A stretch of DNA of 64,000 nt from Enterobacter mori LMG 25706 (GCF_000211415.1 NZ_GL890775.1:748606-812605), one strand, 5' to 3'; shown: positions 1 through 11,448, counted from the first letter of the stretch. Translations and numbers: made by a program. The notes: generated by a model from the letters alone, not told the origin.

Positions 1-765
1 ATTAGCTTTAATCAATGCCCGTTCATTCACCCCGCGCTTCATTACCCGATCCAACACTTCCGCCTCCAGCTCCGCCAGTTTTGCCGAGCCCACGCGGCGA
101 GGGCGCGGGATATCCACCGTCAAATCCAGACCAATCTTCCCGTCTTCTATCAGCAGCACCCGGTCCGCCATCGCGACAGCCTCGCTCACGTCATGCGTCA
201 CCAGCAGTACCGTAAAGCCATGCTCCTGCCACAGGGACTCAATCAAATCCTGCATTTCAATCCGCGTTAGCGCATCAAGCGCGCCGAGCGGTTCATCAAG
301 CAACAGCAGGCCGGGACGGTGAATCAACGCGCGCGCCAGCGCCACGCGCTGTTTCTGTCCCCCTGACAGCGCAGCAGGCCACTCGCCTGCGCGGTTTTCC
401 AGCCCGACGGCGGCCAGCGCCTGACGCGCGTTATCCCGCCAGTTGCCCTTCAGACCGAGACCGACATTGTCGATAACCGTTTTCCACGGCAGCAGGCGCG
501 CGTCCTGAAACATCATGCGCGTATCGTCCTGAATATTGGCCAGCGGCGTTGCGCCTGCCAGGATTTCACCGCCGTTGGGGGCTTCCAGCCCGGCCAGAAG
601 GCGCAGCAGCGTACTCTTGCCGCCGCCGCTGCGTCCGACAACGGCCACAAATTGTCCGGCGGGAATATGCAGATCCAGCCCGTTGAGAATAGTATTTTCG
701 CCGTAGCGTTTGGTGACGCCGTTAAGCAGTAACGGCGTCCCCTGGTTCAGTCGTGCAGTATTCAT
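1..765 (-). CDS. ssuB: Aliphatic sulfonate ABC transporter ATP-binding protein SsuB (3' end outside window)
   Basis: ATPase that powers import of alkanesulfonates through SsuC with the binding protein SsuA. The reverse strand encodes a Walker A region, an ABC signature and a Walker B stretch (LLLLDEP near base 300). The ATG overlaps the ssuC stop as ATGA, and a GGAGG lies just upstream, so translation is coupled. About 255 codons fit before the window edge and the frame is still open at base 1, so only the last residues are missing. It is the last gene of ssuEADCB. Identity rests on operon position and motifs together. Confidence 0.93.
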   Translation of the reverse strand, partial: MNTARLNQGTPLLLNGVTKRYGENTILNGLDLHIPAGQFVAVVGRSGGGKSTLLRLLAGLEAPNGGEILAGATPLANIQDDTRMMFQDARLLPWKTVIDNVGLGLKGNWRDNARQALAAVGLENRAGEWPAALSGGQKQRVALARALIHRPGLLLLDEPLGALDALTRIEMQDLIESLWQEHGFTVLLVTHDVSEAVAMADRVLLIEDGKIGLDLTVDIPRPRRVGSAKLAELEAEVLDRVMKRGVNERALIKAN

Positions 766-1553
766 GCTTTTGCCTCCTGAAGGGTATAGGCCGGGTTCCA
801 GCGCAGCCAGCTGCGCTCCAGCCACTGGGCGCTGACGTCGGCGAGTTTGCCGAGCAGGGCGTAAAGGATGATGGCTACCACCACTACATCGGTTTGCAGG
901 AATTCACGGGCGTTCATCGCCAGATAGCCAATGCCGGAGTTAGCCGAAATGGTTTCCGCCACAATCAGCGTCAGCCACATCAGGCCGAGCGCAAAACGCA
1001 CCCCAACCATAATCGAGGGCAGGGCGCCCGGCAGGATCACGTGTATAAAGAGAGAAAACCCGGACAAGCCATAGCTCCGCGCCATTTCGACCAGACCGCG
1101 ATCGATATTGCGAATGCCGTGCCAGGTGTTGATGTAAATCGGGAACAGCGTGCCCAGCGCCACGAGGAAGATCTTGGCGCTCTCATCAATGCCAAACCAC
1201 AGGATAACCAGCGGGATCAGCGCCAGATGCGGCACGTTGCGCAGCATCTGTATAGACGTATCCAGCAGCCGCTCACCCCAGCGCGAAAGGCCGCTGATCA
1301 GACCCAGAATCAGACCGATACTGCCGCCAATGGAAAACCCAATCACGGCGCGCCATGAGCTGATCGCCAGATGCTGCCACAGCTCTCCGCTCACGCTCAG
1401 CGACCAGAACGCTTCAACAACGCCCTCCGGAGAGGGCAGAATGCGGCTCGACAGCCAGCCGGTGGACGACGCGAGCTGCCAGAGGGCCACAATGCCGACG
1501 GGTAAAAACCACGGCGCGGCGCGCAGCAGCCATTTTTGTGAGGTGGCAGACAT
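762..1553 (-). CDS. ssuC: Aliphatic sulfonate ABC transporter permease SsuC
   Basis: Inner-membrane permease of the SsuABC importer. The 263-residue product has several hydrophobic segments and the cytoplasmic loop typical of binding-protein-dependent permeases (around [13 protein letters not shown]). I chose the ATG at 1553 because AAGGAG lies five bases upstream; an in-frame GTG at 1559 falls inside that ribosome binding site. The length equals the E. coli protein as I know it. It lies a few bases after the ssuD stop and overlaps ssuB by four bases. Confidence 0.95.
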   Translation of the reverse strand: MSATSQKWLLRAAPWFLPVGIVALWQLASSTGWLSSRILPSPEGVVEAFWSLSVSGELWQHLAISSWRAVIGFSIGGSIGLILGLISGLSRWGERLLDTSIQMLRNVPHLALIPLVILWFGIDESAKIFLVALGTLFPIYINTWHGIRNIDRGLVEMARSYGLSGFSLFIHVILPGALPSIMVGVRFALGLMWLTLIVAETISANSGIGYLAMNAREFLQTDVVVVAIILYALLGKLADVSAQWLERSWLRWNPAYTLQEAKA

Positions 1554-1562
1554 GGTCACTCC

Positions 1563-2708
1563 TTAGCTCTGCGCGGCTTTTCGCGGAATAAATTCGTTCG
1601 CCACGGCTTCGCCCTGAAGCTGGAGTTGCTGCGGCTGCGGAATTTCCGGGATGGCGACATCCAGGTGCGGGAATAACAGTTCGCCTACCTTGTAGGCCTC
1701 TTCCAGATGCGGATAGCCGGAGAGGATAAAGCTGTCGATGCCCAGGTCTGCGTATTCATTAATCCGTGCGGCCACCGTTGGACCATCGCCGACCAGCGCC
1801 GTACCTGCGCCGCCGCGTACCAGACCGACACCCGCCCACAGGTTCGGGCTGATCTCCAGGTTCTCGCGCTTGCCGTTATGCAGGGACGCCATCCGGTGCT
1901 GCCCGACGGAGTCGGTTTTAGCAAACGCGGCCTGCGCCTTCGCGATGGTCTCATCGTCCAGATGCGAGATCAGCCGGTCGGCGGCCTGCCAGGCTTCTTC
2001 ATTGGTTTCGCGCACAATCACATGAAGGCGAATACCGAAACGCACCTTGCGACCGTGGGCTGCTGCTTTGGCACGGACCTGGGCAATTTTCTCTTTCACC
2101 AGCTCAGGCGGTTCGCCCCAGGTCAGGTAGAGATCGACCTGCTCGGCGGCCAGATCCTGGGCCACATCCGACGATCCGCCAAAATAGAGGGGAGGGCGCG
2201 GCTGCTGCACCGGCGGGAAGTAGAGTTTCGCGTCGCGAACGTGAATATGTTTGCCTTCGAAGGTGACGGTTTCTCCTTCCAGCAGGCGTCGCCAGACGCG
2301 GGTGAATTCGGCGGAGGCCTCGTAGCGCTCCGTGTGATCGAGGAACACACCATCACCCGCCAGCTCCTGCGGATCGCTACCGGTGACAAGGTTAAACAGA
2401 GCGCGGCCGTTGGACAGTCTGTCCAGCGTTGCCGCCTGACGCGCCGCCACGGTGGGGGAAACCACGCTTGGACGTAACGCGACCAGGAACTTCAGACGCT
2501 GGGTGACCGGGATCATCGACGCGGCGACCAGCCAGGCATCCTCGCACGACCGTCCCGTCGGGATCAGCACGCCGGTGAAGCCGATTCGGTCCGCCGCCTG
2601 CGCAATCTGCTGCAGATAGCCATGGTCAACCGGGCGTGAACCCTCTTCTGTACCAAGATAGTGTCCATCACCGTGGGTGGGTAAAAACCAGAAAAGATTC
2701 AGACTCAT
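1563..2708 (-). CDS. ssuD: FMNH2-dependent alkanesulfonate monooxygenase SsuD
   Basis: Uses FMNH2 and O2 to cleave C1-and-longer alkanesulfonates to the aldehyde and sulfite, releasing sulfur for assimilation. The 381-residue sequence begins [19 protein letters not shown] and has the luciferase-like TIM-barrel pattern, including [14 protein letters not shown] for flavin-phosphate binding. The start overlaps the ssuA stop (ATGA). SsuE supplies the reduced flavin. Expression in relatives responds to sulfate starvation through Cbl and CysB; I did not locate their sites. Confidence 0.97.
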   Translation of the reverse strand: MSLNLFWFLPTHGDGHYLGTEEGSRPVDHGYLQQIAQAADRIGFTGVLIPTGRSCEDAWLVAASMIPVTQRLKFLVALRPSVVSPTVAARQAATLDRLSNGRALFNLVTGSDPQELAGDGVFLDHTERYEASAEFTRVWRRLLEGETVTFEGKHIHVRDAKLYFPPVQQPRPPLYFGGSSDVAQDLAAEQVDLYLTWGEPPELVKEKIAQVRAKAAAHGRKVRFGIRLHVIVRETNEEAWQAADRLISHLDDETIAKAQAAFAKTDSVGQHRMASLHNGKRENLEISPNLWAGVGLVRGGAGTALVGDGPTVAARINEYADLGIDSFILSGYPHLEEAYKVGELLFPHLDVAIPEIPQPQQLQLQGEAVANEFIPRKAAQS

Positions 2709-3667
2709 GATTTAGCTCCTTCTTTGCCTGCGGGCTGCCAGATGCGTTCGCGAATATTGACCTGTTTTGGCACCAGGCGGTTTTGATAGAAGAGGTCGGC
2801 GGTTTGTTGCTGAAGGGCGGCGACCTGCGCATTAACAGGCGCAATGGTGGTCGGCGGACGGTGGCTGAGATAGCTCGCGATCACCGGTTCAGGTAAGCCC
2901 ATGGTTTTTGCCAGCAGGGTAATGCTTTCCTGCCGCTGGCTCTGGGTCAGGGCATCGGCCTGTGTAAAGGTATCCAGTACGCCCTGAATGAATGCGCCGT
3001 TTTTCTCCGCGTAGGGACGTGCAGCGAGATAGAACGAACCGGTTTGTTTCAGCGTGGTGCCATCTTTCAGCACCCGCACGCCACCCTGCAGTAAGGCTGC
3101 AGAGTAGTACGGATCCCAGATGGCCCAGGCATCCACGTTCTTCTGCTGGAACGCGGCGCGCGCGTCGGCAGGCGTCAGGTAAACGGGCTGAATGTCGGTG
3201 AACTTAAGCCCGGCCTCTTGCAGGGCGCGCAGCAGCAGGTTGTGTGAGCTGGAACCTTTCTGGAAAGCCACTTTATGGCCTTTAAGATCGGCAACGCTTT
3301 TAATCTCGCTATGTTCAGGTACCAGAATCACCTCGGCTTTCGGTTTAGCGGGTTCAACCCCCACATAGACCAGATCGGCCCCGGCAGCCTGAGCAAAGAT
3401 AGGCGGAATATCGCCCGTGCTGCCCAAATCGATACTGCCGACGTTCAACGCCTCCAGCATCTGTGGGCCTGCAGGGAACTCCACCCAGGAGAATTTGGTG
3501 TCCGGGAAGCGTTTTTCCAGAAGCTGGTGGCTTTTCGCCAGCACCATGCTGACGCTGCCTTTCTGATAGCCGATGCGCAGGCTTTCCGGCGCGGTTTCCG
3601 CCGCATGAGCCAGCGACGACAGAGCCATCAGCCCTGCCAGCCCGATACGTGTCAGTGTTTTAAACAT
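2705..3667 (-). CDS. ssuA: Aliphatic sulfonate periplasmic binding protein SsuA
   Basis: Periplasmic receptor of the SsuABC importer. The 320-residue product starts [18 protein letters not shown] with an Ala-Ala type signal cleavage near residue 24, then the NMT1/SsuA-like fold ([18 protein letters not shown]). The frame is open farther upstream, but the ATG at 3667 has AAGGAG seven bases before it and begins the signal peptide. It overlaps the end of ssuE by eight bases, indicating translational coupling. Confidence 0.95.
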   Translation of the reverse strand: MFKTLTRIGLAGLMALSSLAHAAETAPESLRIGYQKGSVSMVLAKSHQLLEKRFPDTKFSWVEFPAGPQMLEALNVGSIDLGSTGDIPPIFAQAAGADLVYVGVEPAKPKAEVILVPEHSEIKSVADLKGHKVAFQKGSSSHNLLLRALQEAGLKFTDIQPVYLTPADARAAFQQKNVDAWAIWDPYYSAALLQGGVRVLKDGTTLKQTGSFYLAARPYAEKNGAFIQGVLDTFTQADALTQSQRQESITLLAKTMGLPEPVIASYLSHRPPTTIAPVNAQVAALQQQTADLFYQNRLVPKQVNIRERIWQPAGKEGAKS

Positions 3668-4235
3668 GAGCGACTCCTTGCGACGGATTAAAAGCGGGAA
3701 CCTGGATATCCCGGCGATGCAGCGCATGCCAGAACGTTTCCAGCGCGGCATCAAGGCGGGTTTGCAGATTTGGCGTAAAGTGGGGTTTGTGTTGATAGTC
3801 GATGACCTGTGAATCATCTGCGAAAACGCCATGCAGGATCTCCTGTGCTTTCAGGGCGTTCAGCACCGGTTTCAGGGCGTAATCCACCGCCAGTAAATGG
3901 GCAACCGTACCGCCCGTAGCCAGCGGTAGCACCACTTTGCCGTCCAGCGCGCGCTCCGGAAGCAGGTCAAGCAGGGTTTTCAGTGCGCCAGAAAAAGAGG
4001 CTTTATAAATGGGAGTCGCCACAATTAAGCCATCTGCCCCCTTGAGCTGCTCGATCAGGGTTTTCAGCGCGGGGCTGTCGAAACGGGCGTAGAGCAAATC
4101 TTCAGGTTCGAAGTTATGCAGATTCCAGTGGCACACTTCCACATCCAGAGCAGTGAGCTTTTCGCGGGCATATTCCAGCAGGGCGCTGGAACGCGAGGGG
4201 AACCGTGGACTACCGGCCAGGGTGATGACGCGCAT
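3660..4235 (-). CDS. ssuE: NADPH-dependent FMN reductase SsuE
   Basis: Provides FMNH2 to SsuD. The 191-residue flavodoxin-like protein opens MRVITLAGSPRFPSRSSALL, the phosphate-binding GSPR(x)SR loop of this family, and contains the ATPIYKASFSGALKTLLDLLP segment around residues 75-95. AAGGAG precedes the ATG. First gene of the ssu operon; the promoter must lie in 4236-4372, where no confident -35/-10 pair was identified. Confidence 0.95.
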   Translation of the reverse strand: MRVITLAGSPRFPSRSSALLEYAREKLTALDVEVCHWNLHNFEPEDLLYARFDSPALKTLIEQLKGADGLIVATPIYKASFSGALKTLLDLLPERALDGKVVLPLATGGTVAHLLAVDYALKPVLNALKAQEILHGVFADDSQVIDYQHKPHFTPNLQTRLDAALETFWHALHRRDIQVPAFNPSQGVAHV

Positions 4236-4372
4236 GTTTGCTCCTTATAACTAATTGTTTGCTTTTATCTAACATTCATAACAATTTTAAGGAGTGTGAC
4301 ATCGCCGGGTTATTCCACTAAATGATTTATCTGCAATTTAAATGCGAAAAAGTGCATAAGAAACAGGCGCGC

Positions 4373-4388
4373 AGGTAAACGTTTGCGT
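4373..4388 (+). promoter_or_regulatory. PurR operator upstream of pyrD
   Basis: AGGTAAACGTTTGCGT is a near-palindrome centred on CG and matches the PurR consensus ANGCAANCGNTTNCNT at most positions. It lies about 50-60 bases upstream of the pyrD -10 region, where E. coli pyrD is also known to be repressed by PurR. The match is direct; binding is inferred. Confidence 0.8.
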
Positions 4389-4439
4389 TTTGCGCGATTT
4401 TTTTGCCGCAGGTCAATTCCCTTTCCGGGCGGGATCGCA

Positions 4440-4469
4440 CATAATCCCCTCCCGGTTTGCACACCGGGA
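4440..4469 (+). promoter_or_regulatory. pyrD -10 region and pyrimidine-sensing leader hairpin
   Basis: CATAAT (4440-4445) is followed by a pyrimidine-rich start region TCCCCTCCC. TCCCGGT (4450-4456) pairs with ACCGGGA (4463-4469) and sits just before the AGGAG of pyrD. In E. coli pyrD the transcription start switches between C and downstream G/A residues according to CTP supply; only the C-started RNA carries the full hairpin that hides the ribosome binding site. All required elements are present here. Confidence 0.8.
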
Positions 4470-4483
4470 ATCCAGGAGAGTTC

Positions 4484-5494
4484 ATGTACTACCCCTTCGT
4501 TCGTAAAGCCCTTTTCCAGCTCGATCCTGAGCGCGCTCATGAATTTACATTCCAGCAATTACGTCGTATTACAGGCACGCCTCTGGCTGCGCTGGTGCGT
4601 CAAAATGTGCCGGAAAAACCTGTCCAATGCATGGGCCTGACCTTTAAGAATCCGCTGGGCCTGGCGGCCGGTCTGGATAAAAATGGCGAATGTATTGATG
4701 CCCTGGGCGCGATGGGGTTTGGCTCCATCGAAATCGGTACCGTTACGCCGCGTCCGCAGCCGGGTAACGACAAGCCGCGTCTGTTCCGCCTGGTCGAAGC
4801 TGAGGGGTTGATCAACCGCATGGGCTTCAACAACCTCGGTGTCGATCATCTGGTTGAGAACGTTAAAAAATCCCATTTTGATGGCGTATTAGGCATCAAT
4901 ATTGGTAAAAATAAAGACACGCCGGTGGAGCAGGGCAAAGATGACTATCTGATTTGTATGGAAAAAGTCTATGCCTATGCCGGTTATATTGCGGTGAATA
5001 TTTCGTCACCCAATACCCCGGGCCTGCGCTCATTACAATATGGCGATGCGCTGGACGATCTTCTGAGTGCCATTAAAAATAAACAAAATGAGCTCCAGGC
5101 GATCCACCATAAATATGTTCCTGTCGCGGTTAAGATCGCGCCGGATCTTTCTATTGAAGAATTGATCCAGGTTGCCGACAGTTTAGTACGTCATAATATT
5201 GATGGTGTGATAGCAACCAATACAACGCTCGATCGTTCTCTCGTTCAGGGAATGAAAAACTGTGACGAAGCGGGTGGGTTAAGTGGCCGTCCGGTACAAT
5301 TAAAAAGTACGGAAATTATTCGCGCACTCTCTGCTGAATTACAGGGACGTCTGCCCATTATTGGTGTGGGCGGTATCGACTCTGTTATTGCTGCCCGCGA
5401 GAAGATGGCTGCCGGGGCATCACTGGTGCAAATTTATTCCGGCTTTATTTTTAAAGGCCCGCCATTGATTAAAGAAATCGTTACTCATATCTAA
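4484..5494 (+). CDS. pyrD: Dihydroorotate dehydrogenase (quinone), class 2
   Basis: Membrane-associated flavoenzyme that oxidises dihydroorotate to orotate with quinone, the fourth step of UMP synthesis. The 336-residue protein begins [20 protein letters not shown], the amphipathic N-terminal helix of class 2 enzymes, and carries [21 protein letters not shown] and [10 protein letters not shown], the last holding the catalytic Ser. An upstream in-frame ATG at 4457 lies inside the leader hairpin and is not the start; AGGAG precedes 4484. Monocistronic, with a terminator just downstream. Confidence 0.98.
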   Translation: MYYPFVRKALFQLDPERAHEFTFQQLRRITGTPLAALVRQNVPEKPVQCMGLTFKNPLGLAAGLDKNGECIDALGAMGFGSIEIGTVTPRPQPGNDKPRLFRLVEAEGLINRMGFNNLGVDHLVENVKKSHFDGVLGINIGKNKDTPVEQGKDDYLICMEKVYAYAGYIAVNISSPNTPGLRSLQYGDALDDLLSAIKNKQNELQAIHHKYVPVAVKIAPDLSIEELIQVADSLVRHNIDGVIATNTTLDRSLVQGMKNCDEAGGLSGRPVQLKSTEIIRALSAELQGRLPIIGVGGIDSVIAAREKMAAGASLVQIYSGFIFKGPPLIKEIVTHI

Positions 5495-5513
5495 TCTTTT
5501 CTCCTAATCAGAC

Positions 5514-5546
5514 AACCAGGGCTTTATTTCCGGCCCTGGTTGTTTT
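5514..5546 (+). terminator. Rho-independent terminator of pyrD
   Basis: AACCAGGGC (5514-5522) pairs with GCCCTGGTT (5533-5541) around a ten-base loop, followed by GTTTT. It starts 20 bases after the pyrD stop. Confidence 0.85.
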
Positions 5547-5659
5547 ATATTCCGTCACTGTTGCTTATTTAGTCATTATAGTCTTTTATTAATGGTGTTA
5601 TAAACGAGGCGGCAAACAGGACATTTTTAGTACAGGACGTTTGGGGACGGGAGAGACAC

Positions 5660-6202
5660 ATGCGAATTAAACCTGACGATAACTGGCGCTGGTATTTTTG
5701 CGACGAGCACGATCGAATGATGCTCGATTTAGCCAATGGCATGTTGTTTCGTTCACGTTTTCCGCGTCGAATGTTAACCCCGGACGCTTTCTCGCCGTCA
5801 GGCTTTTGTGTGGACGATGCTGCGCTTTATTTTTCCTTCGAAGAAAAATGCCGCGACCTGATGCTCTCCAAAGAACAGCGCGCTGAGCTGGTCCTGAATG
5901 CGCTGGTGGCTATCCGTTTCCTGAAACCGCAAATGCCAAAAAGCTGGCATTTTCTTGCTCATGGCATGAGCTGGACCCCGGCAACGGGCGATGCGGCAAG
6001 CGTCAATCTGAGCGATACCGCAGAAGAGGTGAATTTACTGGTCGTTGAACCCGGTGCAAACGCCGCGCTCTGTTTGTTAGCGCAGCCCGGCGTGACCATT
6101 GCCGGGCGAGTTATGCAGTTAGGTGATGCGATTAAAGTCATGAATGACAGGCTGAAGCCACAGCTGCGCGTTGATTCGTTCAGCCTTGAACAGGCCGTTT
6201 AA
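5660..6202 (+). CDS. zapC: Cell division protein ZapC
   Basis: Cytoplasmic Z-ring associated protein that bundles FtsZ and stabilises the division ring. The 180-residue product ([20 protein letters not shown]) matches E. coli ZapC (YcbW) in length and sequence character and in its place after pyrD. GGGAGAG precedes the ATG. Its stop shares a TTAA with the convergent ycbX stop. Confidence 0.93.
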   Translation: MRIKPDDNWRWYFCDEHDRMMLDLANGMLFRSRFPRRMLTPDAFSPSGFCVDDAALYFSFEEKCRDLMLSKEQRAELVLNALVAIRFLKPQMPKSWHFLAHGMSWTPATGDAASVNLSDTAEEVNLLVVEPGANAALCLLAQPGVTIAGRVMQLGDAIKVMNDRLKPQLRVDSFSLEQAV

Positions 6203-7308
6203 GCTTCCAGCTGGACGGACGTTTTCGGCACACAGCTGCAGCATAAAATCGTACCGTCATCACCTACCGCCGATTTCTTCAGCGCAGTGACTTCACCCTC
6301 GATCAGTTTGATTCGACAGCATCCGCAAATGCCTGCACGACAGGAGTAAGGCACGCGGATCCCTGCCTGTTCCAGTTGCTCAAGTAATACCTGCTGATTG
6401 TTGCCACGGATAACTTTACCCTGCCAGTGAATATCGCCCCCTGACGAGGGCGCGGACTCGATATCAACAAACTCCTCTTCCTGGCTGGAACCATAAATCC
6501 TGGCGGGACCACGGGTGAGGATTTCTACTTCGTCACCAACGCGGATCACGCCGCTGGCGCGCGGGATGAGGTTCTGACCGAAATCCACATCACCGTTGTC
6601 CTGGGCGGTACGGAATGACTGCAACGTTTTCAACGGCTCACCGGAAGGATGTTTTTGGCCTTTTTCCGGACTGACAGTGGTGAATATGCAGCGACTACAG
6701 GGCTTCACCACGTCGAAAATCACGCTGCCGATGCGGATCACCTTCCAGGTATCTTCGTCCCAGGCGTCGACACCTGTGACCACCAGGTTAGGGCGGAACT
6801 GTTCCATCTGAACGCTGGCTTTGCAGCGGCGCTGTAAATCACGCAGCGAGGCTTCGTTGGTCAGCAGGAACGGGAAGCCATCGGCGAAGGAGAGGGGAAC
6901 GGCGTCATGGCGCTTCACGCGACGCGTCAGTTCAGGACCAACCCAGCGCAGCTGCACGTCGCGGGAGAAGAACCCGCTCAGCCAGCGGTTAATTTCATCC
7001 GGGGCGATGCGCGCGGTAAAATGATTGCCCCACACTTCCGTTGGCGCGTCGACAGGCGCAAAATCAGCAAAGCGAATCACTACGCTGGAACCGTCCGGCG
7101 CGGTCAGGTGCAAACCGTCATGAAGTGGAGAAGGGGTAAAGCGAACCATCTGCGGGAACTGGCGTGCGGTAATGAACGTACCGTCAGGCTCGGTGACCAT
7201 AAAAATGCGATCAAAGGCGAATCCGCTCATGTCGGCCAGTGCGTGAGAGACGCCGATGCCGCGCATGGATTTCACCGGATGAATAAAAAGCCTGGATAAC
7301 GTCGCCAC
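6199..7308 (-). CDS. ycbX: MOSC and 2Fe-2S ferredoxin domain protein YcbX
   Basis: Component of N-hydroxylated base-analogue detoxification, using the molybdenum cofactor with electrons from CysJ in E. coli. An N-terminal MOSC domain (PVKSMRG near residue 12; [10 protein letters not shown] with the Mo-binding Cys) is followed by a plant-type ferredoxin domain near residues 285-369 with CRAGICGCC and a later CCSC. The frame is open to 7356, but a GTG at 7308 with GGGAG upstream gives 369 residues, the E. coli length, and starts at VATLSRLF. Confidence 0.93.
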   Translation of the reverse strand: MATLSRLFIHPVKSMRGIGVSHALADMSGFAFDRIFMVTEPDGTFITARQFPQMVRFTPSPLHDGLHLTAPDGSSVVIRFADFAPVDAPTEVWGNHFTARIAPDEINRWLSGFFSRDVQLRWVGPELTRRVKRHDAVPLSFADGFPFLLTNEASLRDLQRRCKASVQMEQFRPNLVVTGVDAWDEDTWKVIRIGSVIFDVVKPCSRCIFTTVSPEKGQKHPSGEPLKTLQSFRTAQDNGDVDFGQNLIPRASGVIRVGDEVEILTRGPARIYGSSQEEEFVDIESAPSSGGDIHWQGKVIRGNNQQVLLEQLEQAGIRVPYSCRAGICGCCRIKLIEGEVTALKKSAVGDDGTILCCSCVPKTSVQLEA

Positions 7309-7406
7309 TGCACACTCCCACAAATGAAAATAAGCCTTCAACTTTATGACATACACGCCATATTAGCTATAATGCGCGACAATTTTCTAAGAGTAAAAGT
7401 GACGAT

Positions 7407-9515
7407 ATGAATTCTCTGTTTGCCAGTACGGCCCGTGGGCTGGAAGAGCTGTTAAAAACTGAACTGGAAAGCCTGGGCGCGCAAGAGTGCCAGGTGGTTC
7501 AGGGTGGTGTCCATTTTGAGGGCGACACGCGGCTTATTTACCAGAGCCTGATGTGGAGCCGTCTGGCGTCGCGCATCATGCTGCCGATGAAAGAGTGCAA
7601 GGTCTATAGCGACCTGGACCTCTATACCGGTGTACAGATGATCGACTGGACAGAGATCTTCACGCCAAATGCCACCTTTGCGGTGCATTTCAACGGCGTG
7701 AACGACGAGATCCGAAACAGCCAGTACGGTGCCCTGCGTGTAAAAGACGCCATTGTGGACTGCTTCACGCGTAAAAATAAGGAACGTCCAAACGTCGATC
7801 GCGAAAATCCGGATCTGCGTATTAACGTCTGGCTGAACGGCGACACGGCGAGTATCTCTCTCGATCTGAGCGGTGCGGGTCTGCACCTGCGCGGCTACCG
7901 CGATCGCACCGGTATGGCGCCGATCAAAGAAACGCTGGCCGCCGCCATCGTAATGCGCTCCGGCTGGCAGCCGGGCACGCCGCTGCTCGACCCAATGTGT
8001 GGTTCTGGTACGTTGCTGATAGAAGCAGCCATGCTGGCAACTGACCGTGCGCCGGGGCTGCATCGCGGCCACTGGGGCTTTAAAGGCTGGGCACAGCACG
8101 ATGAAGCACTCTGGAAAGAGGTTAAAGACGATGCGCAGACCCGCGCGCGTAAAGGCCTGGCGGAGTACACCTCCCACTTCTACGGTTCGGACAGCGACCC
8201 GCGCGTCATTGAGCGCGCACGCAGCAACGCCCGTCGCGCCGGTATCGGCGAGCTGGTCACCTTCGACGTGAAAGACGTGGCGAACCTGACCAACCCGCTG
8301 CCAAAAGGCCCGTACGGCACCGTAATCAGTAACCCGCCATACGGCGAGCGTCTGGACAGCGAGCCGGCGCTGATTGCTCTGCACAGCCTGCTGGGCCGCA
8401 ATATGAAAGATTACTTCGGTGGCTGGAATCTCTCCCTGTTTAGCGCCTCACCGGAGTTGCTGAGCTGCCTGCAACTGCGTGCCGATCGCCAGTTTAAGGC
8501 GAAAAACGGCCCGCTGGACTGCGTGCAGAAAAACTACCATCTGGCAGAGAAAGCGGCGGACAGCAAGCCGTCCGGCGTGGCGGAAGATTACGCCAACCGC
8601 CTGCGCAAGAACCTGAAGAAATATGAGAAATGGGCAAAGCAGGAAGGGATTGAATGCTACCGCCTGTACGACGCTGACCTGCCGGAGTATAACGTGGCGG
8701 TTGACCGCTACGCGGACTGGGTGGTGATTCAGGAATATGCGCCACCGAAAACCATCGATGCGCAAAAAGCGCGTCAGCGCATGCTGGATGTGATTGCGGC
8801 CACCATCGCCGTGCTCGGCATTACGCCGAACAAACTGGTGCTGAAAACCCGTGAGCGCCAGAAGGGCAAAAACCAGTATCAGAAGATGGGCGAGAAGGGC
8901 GACTTTATCGAAGTGGGCGAGTACAACGCGCGCCTGTGGGTAAACCTGACCGACTATCTTGATACCGGCCTGTTCCTTGACCACCGTATCGCGCGCCGCA
9001 TGCTGGGCCAGATGAGCAAGGGTAAAGACTTCCTCAACCTGTTCTCCTATACCGGCAGCGCGAGCGTGCATGCCGGTTTGGGCGGGGCGCGCAGTACCAC
9101 CACGGTGGATATGTCTCGCACCTATCTGGAGTGGGCGGAGCGTAACCTGCGTCTGAACGGCCTGACCGGACGCCAGCATCGCCTGATGCAGGCCGACGTG
9201 CTGGGCTGGCTGCGTGATACCGACGAGCAGTTCGATCTGATCTTTATCGATCCGCCGACCTTCTCCAACTCCAAGCGTATGGAGGATAGCTTTGATGTTC
9301 AACGCGATCACCTGCGCCTGATGACCGACCTGAAACGCCTGCTGCGTAAAGGCGGCACCATTATGTTCTCGAACAACAAACGCGGCTTCCGCATGGATCA
9401 TGAAGGCTTAGCCACGCTGGGACTGAAAGCGCAAGAAATCAGCCAGAAAACGCTGTCTCAGGACTTTGCCCGTAACCGTCAGATCCATAACTGCTGGTTA
9501 ATCTCAGCGGTCTGA
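7407..9515 (+). CDS. rlmL: Bifunctional 23S rRNA methyltransferase RlmKL
   Basis: Makes m2G2445 (N-terminal RlmL half) and m7G2069 (C-terminal RlmK half) in 23S rRNA. The 702 residues contain a THUMP-type N-terminus, a first Rossmann methyltransferase with [14 protein letters not shown] and the NPPYGERL catalytic motif, and a second with [15 protein letters not shown] and DPPTFSNSK. The size matches the fused gamma-proteobacterial enzyme. It is 12 bases upstream of uup and probably co-transcribed. Confidence 0.97.
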   Translation: MNSLFASTARGLEELLKTELESLGAQECQVVQGGVHFEGDTRLIYQSLMWSRLASRIMLPMKECKVYSDLDLYTGVQMIDWTEIFTPNATFAVHFNGVNDEIRNSQYGALRVKDAIVDCFTRKNKERPNVDRENPDLRINVWLNGDTASISLDLSGAGLHLRGYRDRTGMAPIKETLAAAIVMRSGWQPGTPLLDPMCGSGTLLIEAAMLATDRAPGLHRGHWGFKGWAQHDEALWKEVKDDAQTRARKGLAEYTSHFYGSDSDPRVIERARSNARRAGIGELVTFDVKDVANLTNPLPKGPYGTVISNPPYGERLDSEPALIALHSLLGRNMKDYFGGWNLSLFSASPELLSCLQLRADRQFKAKNGPLDCVQKNYHLAEKAADSKPSGVAEDYANRLRKNLKKYEKWAKQEGIECYRLYDADLPEYNVAVDRYADWVVIQEYAPPKTIDAQKARQRMLDVIAATIAVLGITPNKLVLKTRERQKGKNQYQKMGEKGDFIEVGEYNARLWVNLTDYLDTGLFLDHRIARRMLGQMSKGKDFLNLFSYTGSASVHAGLGGARSTTTVDMSRTYLEWAERNLRLNGLTGRQHRLMQADVLGWLRDTDEQFDLIFIDPPTFSNSKRMEDSFDVQRDHLRLMTDLKRLLRKGGTIMFSNNKRGFRMDHEGLATLGLKAQEISQKTLSQDFARNRQIHNCWLISAV

Positions 9516-9527
9516 AAGGAAATATAA

Positions 9528-11435
9528 ATGTCACTAATTAGCATGCACGGCGCCTGGCTGTCTTTCAGCGATGCGCCCCTTCTCGACGATACTGAACTGC
9601 ACATTGAAGATAACGAACGTGTTTGTCTGGTAGGCCGTAACGGCGCGGGTAAATCCACGCTGATGAAGATCCTTAACCGTGAGCAGGGTCTGGATGACGG
9701 GCGTATCGTTTACGAACAAGATCTGATTGTTTCTCGACTGCAGCAGGATCCACCGCGTAACGTGGCGGGCACCGTCTACGACTTCGTTGCGGAGGGGATC
9801 TCTGAACAAGCCGAATACCTGAAGGGCTATCATGAAATTTCGCATCTGGTGATGACCGACCCGAGCGAAAAAAATCTTAATGAAATGGCGCGCCTGCAGG
9901 AACTGCTGGATCATCACGGCCTGTGGCAGCTTGAAAGCCGTATCACTGAAGTGCTGGACCAGTTAGGTCTGGATGCGGATATGGAGCTGGCATCACTTTC
10001 CGGCGGCTGGCTGCGTAAAGCGGCACTGGGACGCGCGCTGGTCAGCGGCCCGAAAGTGCTGCTGCTTGACGAACCGACCAACCACCTGGACATTGAAGCC
10101 ATCGACTGGCTGGAAGGGTTCCTGAAGACCTTCAACGGCACCATCATCTTCATTTCGCACGACCGTTCGTTTATCCGCAACATGGCGACCCGCATTGTCG
10201 ATCTCGATCGCGGCAAACTGGTGACCTATCCTGGCGATTACGACACCTATCTGCTGGAAAAAGAAGAAAACCTGCGCGTAGAAGAGCTGCAAAATGCTGA
10301 ATTTGACCGCAAGCTGGCGCAAGAAGAGGTCTGGATCCGCCAGGGGATCAAAGCCCGCCGTACCCGTAACGAAGGCCGTGTGCGTGCGTTAAAAGCGATG
10401 CGTAACGAGCGTAGCGCCCGCCGTGAGGTGATGGGTAGCGCGAAGATGCAGGTGGAAGAGGCATCCCGCTCGGGCAAAATCGTCTTTGAGATGGAAAACG
10501 TGAATTACCAGGTTGACGGCAAAGTGCTGGTGAAAGACTTTTCCGCTCAGGTTCAGCGTGGCGACAAAATTGCCCTTATTGGCCCGAACGGCTGTGGTAA
10601 AACCACGCTGCTCAAGCTGATGTTAGGCCAGCTGCAGGCTGATAGCGGCCGCGTTCACTGTGGTACGAAGCTGGAAGTGGCCTACTTCGACCAGCACCGC
10701 GCTGAGCTTGACCCTGACAGAACGGTGATGGATAACCTCGCTGAAGGTAAGCAAGAAGTGATGGTTAACGGTAAGCCGCGCCACGTGCTGGGTTATTTGC
10801 AGGACTTCCTGTTCCATCCGAAACGCGCAATGACACCGGTACGCGCGCTGTCTGGCGGCGAGCGAAATCGTCTGCTGCTGGCACGTCTGTTCCTGAAGCC
10901 AAGTAACCTGTTGATTCTCGATGAACCAACCAACGATCTGGATGTCGAAACGCTGGAATTGCTGGAGGAGTTAATCGACGGTTATCAGGGAACCGTGATG
11001 CTGGTGAGCCACGATCGTCAGTTCGTTGATAACACCGTGACCGAGTGCTGGATTTTTGAAGGTGAAGGCCGGATTGGTCAATACGTGGGCGGTTATCATG
11101 ACGCGCGTGGACAACAAACCCAGTCGCTGCTGCAAAAACAGGCAAAATCCAAAAGTGCACCGGAACCGCTTATAGCAAAAGCAGAAACTGTCAAAAAATC
11201 TCCTGCTAAAATGAGCTATAACCTGCAGCGCGAACTGGAAGGCTTACCTCAGCGTCTTGAAGAACTGGAAGCTGCTCTTGAAACGCTGCAAATTCAGGTT
11301 GCTGATGCGTCATTCTTTACGCAGCCGCACGACTATACTCAGAAAATATTGGCTGAACTGTCCGCGGCTGAAAAAGCCCTGGAAGAAGCATTTGAGCGCT
11401 GGGAGTACCTCGAGTCTCTGAAAAACGGCGCATAA
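9528..11435 (+). CDS. uup: ABC-F family ATPase Uup
   Basis: Soluble ribosome-associated ABC-F protein; its loss in E. coli raises transposon excision, and it binds DNA through its C-terminus. Two ATPase cassettes are visible: GRNGAGKST with LSGGWLRKAALGRAL, and GPNGCGKTT with LSGGERNRLLLARLF, each followed by LLLDEPTNHLD or LILDEPTNDLD. The last ~90 residues form the Uup coiled-coil (LQRELEGLPQRLEELEAAL). 635 residues, full length. AAAGGAAAT precedes the ATG. Confidence 0.97.
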   Translation: MSLISMHGAWLSFSDAPLLDDTELHIEDNERVCLVGRNGAGKSTLMKILNREQGLDDGRIVYEQDLIVSRLQQDPPRNVAGTVYDFVAEGISEQAEYLKGYHEISHLVMTDPSEKNLNEMARLQELLDHHGLWQLESRITEVLDQLGLDADMELASLSGGWLRKAALGRALVSGPKVLLLDEPTNHLDIEAIDWLEGFLKTFNGTIIFISHDRSFIRNMATRIVDLDRGKLVTYPGDYDTYLLEKEENLRVEELQNAEFDRKLAQEEVWIRQGIKARRTRNEGRVRALKAMRNERSARREVMGSAKMQVEEASRSGKIVFEMENVNYQVDGKVLVKDFSAQVQRGDKIALIGPNGCGKTTLLKLMLGQLQADSGRVHCGTKLEVAYFDQHRAELDPDRTVMDNLAEGKQEVMVNGKPRHVLGYLQDFLFHPKRAMTPVRALSGGERNRLLLARLFLKPSNLLILDEPTNDLDVETLELLEELIDGYQGTVMLVSHDRQFVDNTVTECWIFEGEGRIGQYVGGYHDARGQQTQSLLQKQAKSKSAPEPLIAKAETVKKSPAKMSYNLQRELEGLPQRLEELEAALETLQIQVADASFFTQPHDYTQKILAELSAAEKALEEAFERWEYLESLKNGA

Positions 11436-11448
11436 ACAGGGATTAACT

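Noticed and set aside
8448-9401. Long antisense frame within rlmL (317 codons)
   Set aside because: Shadow of the RlmK half; no motif and no ribosome site.
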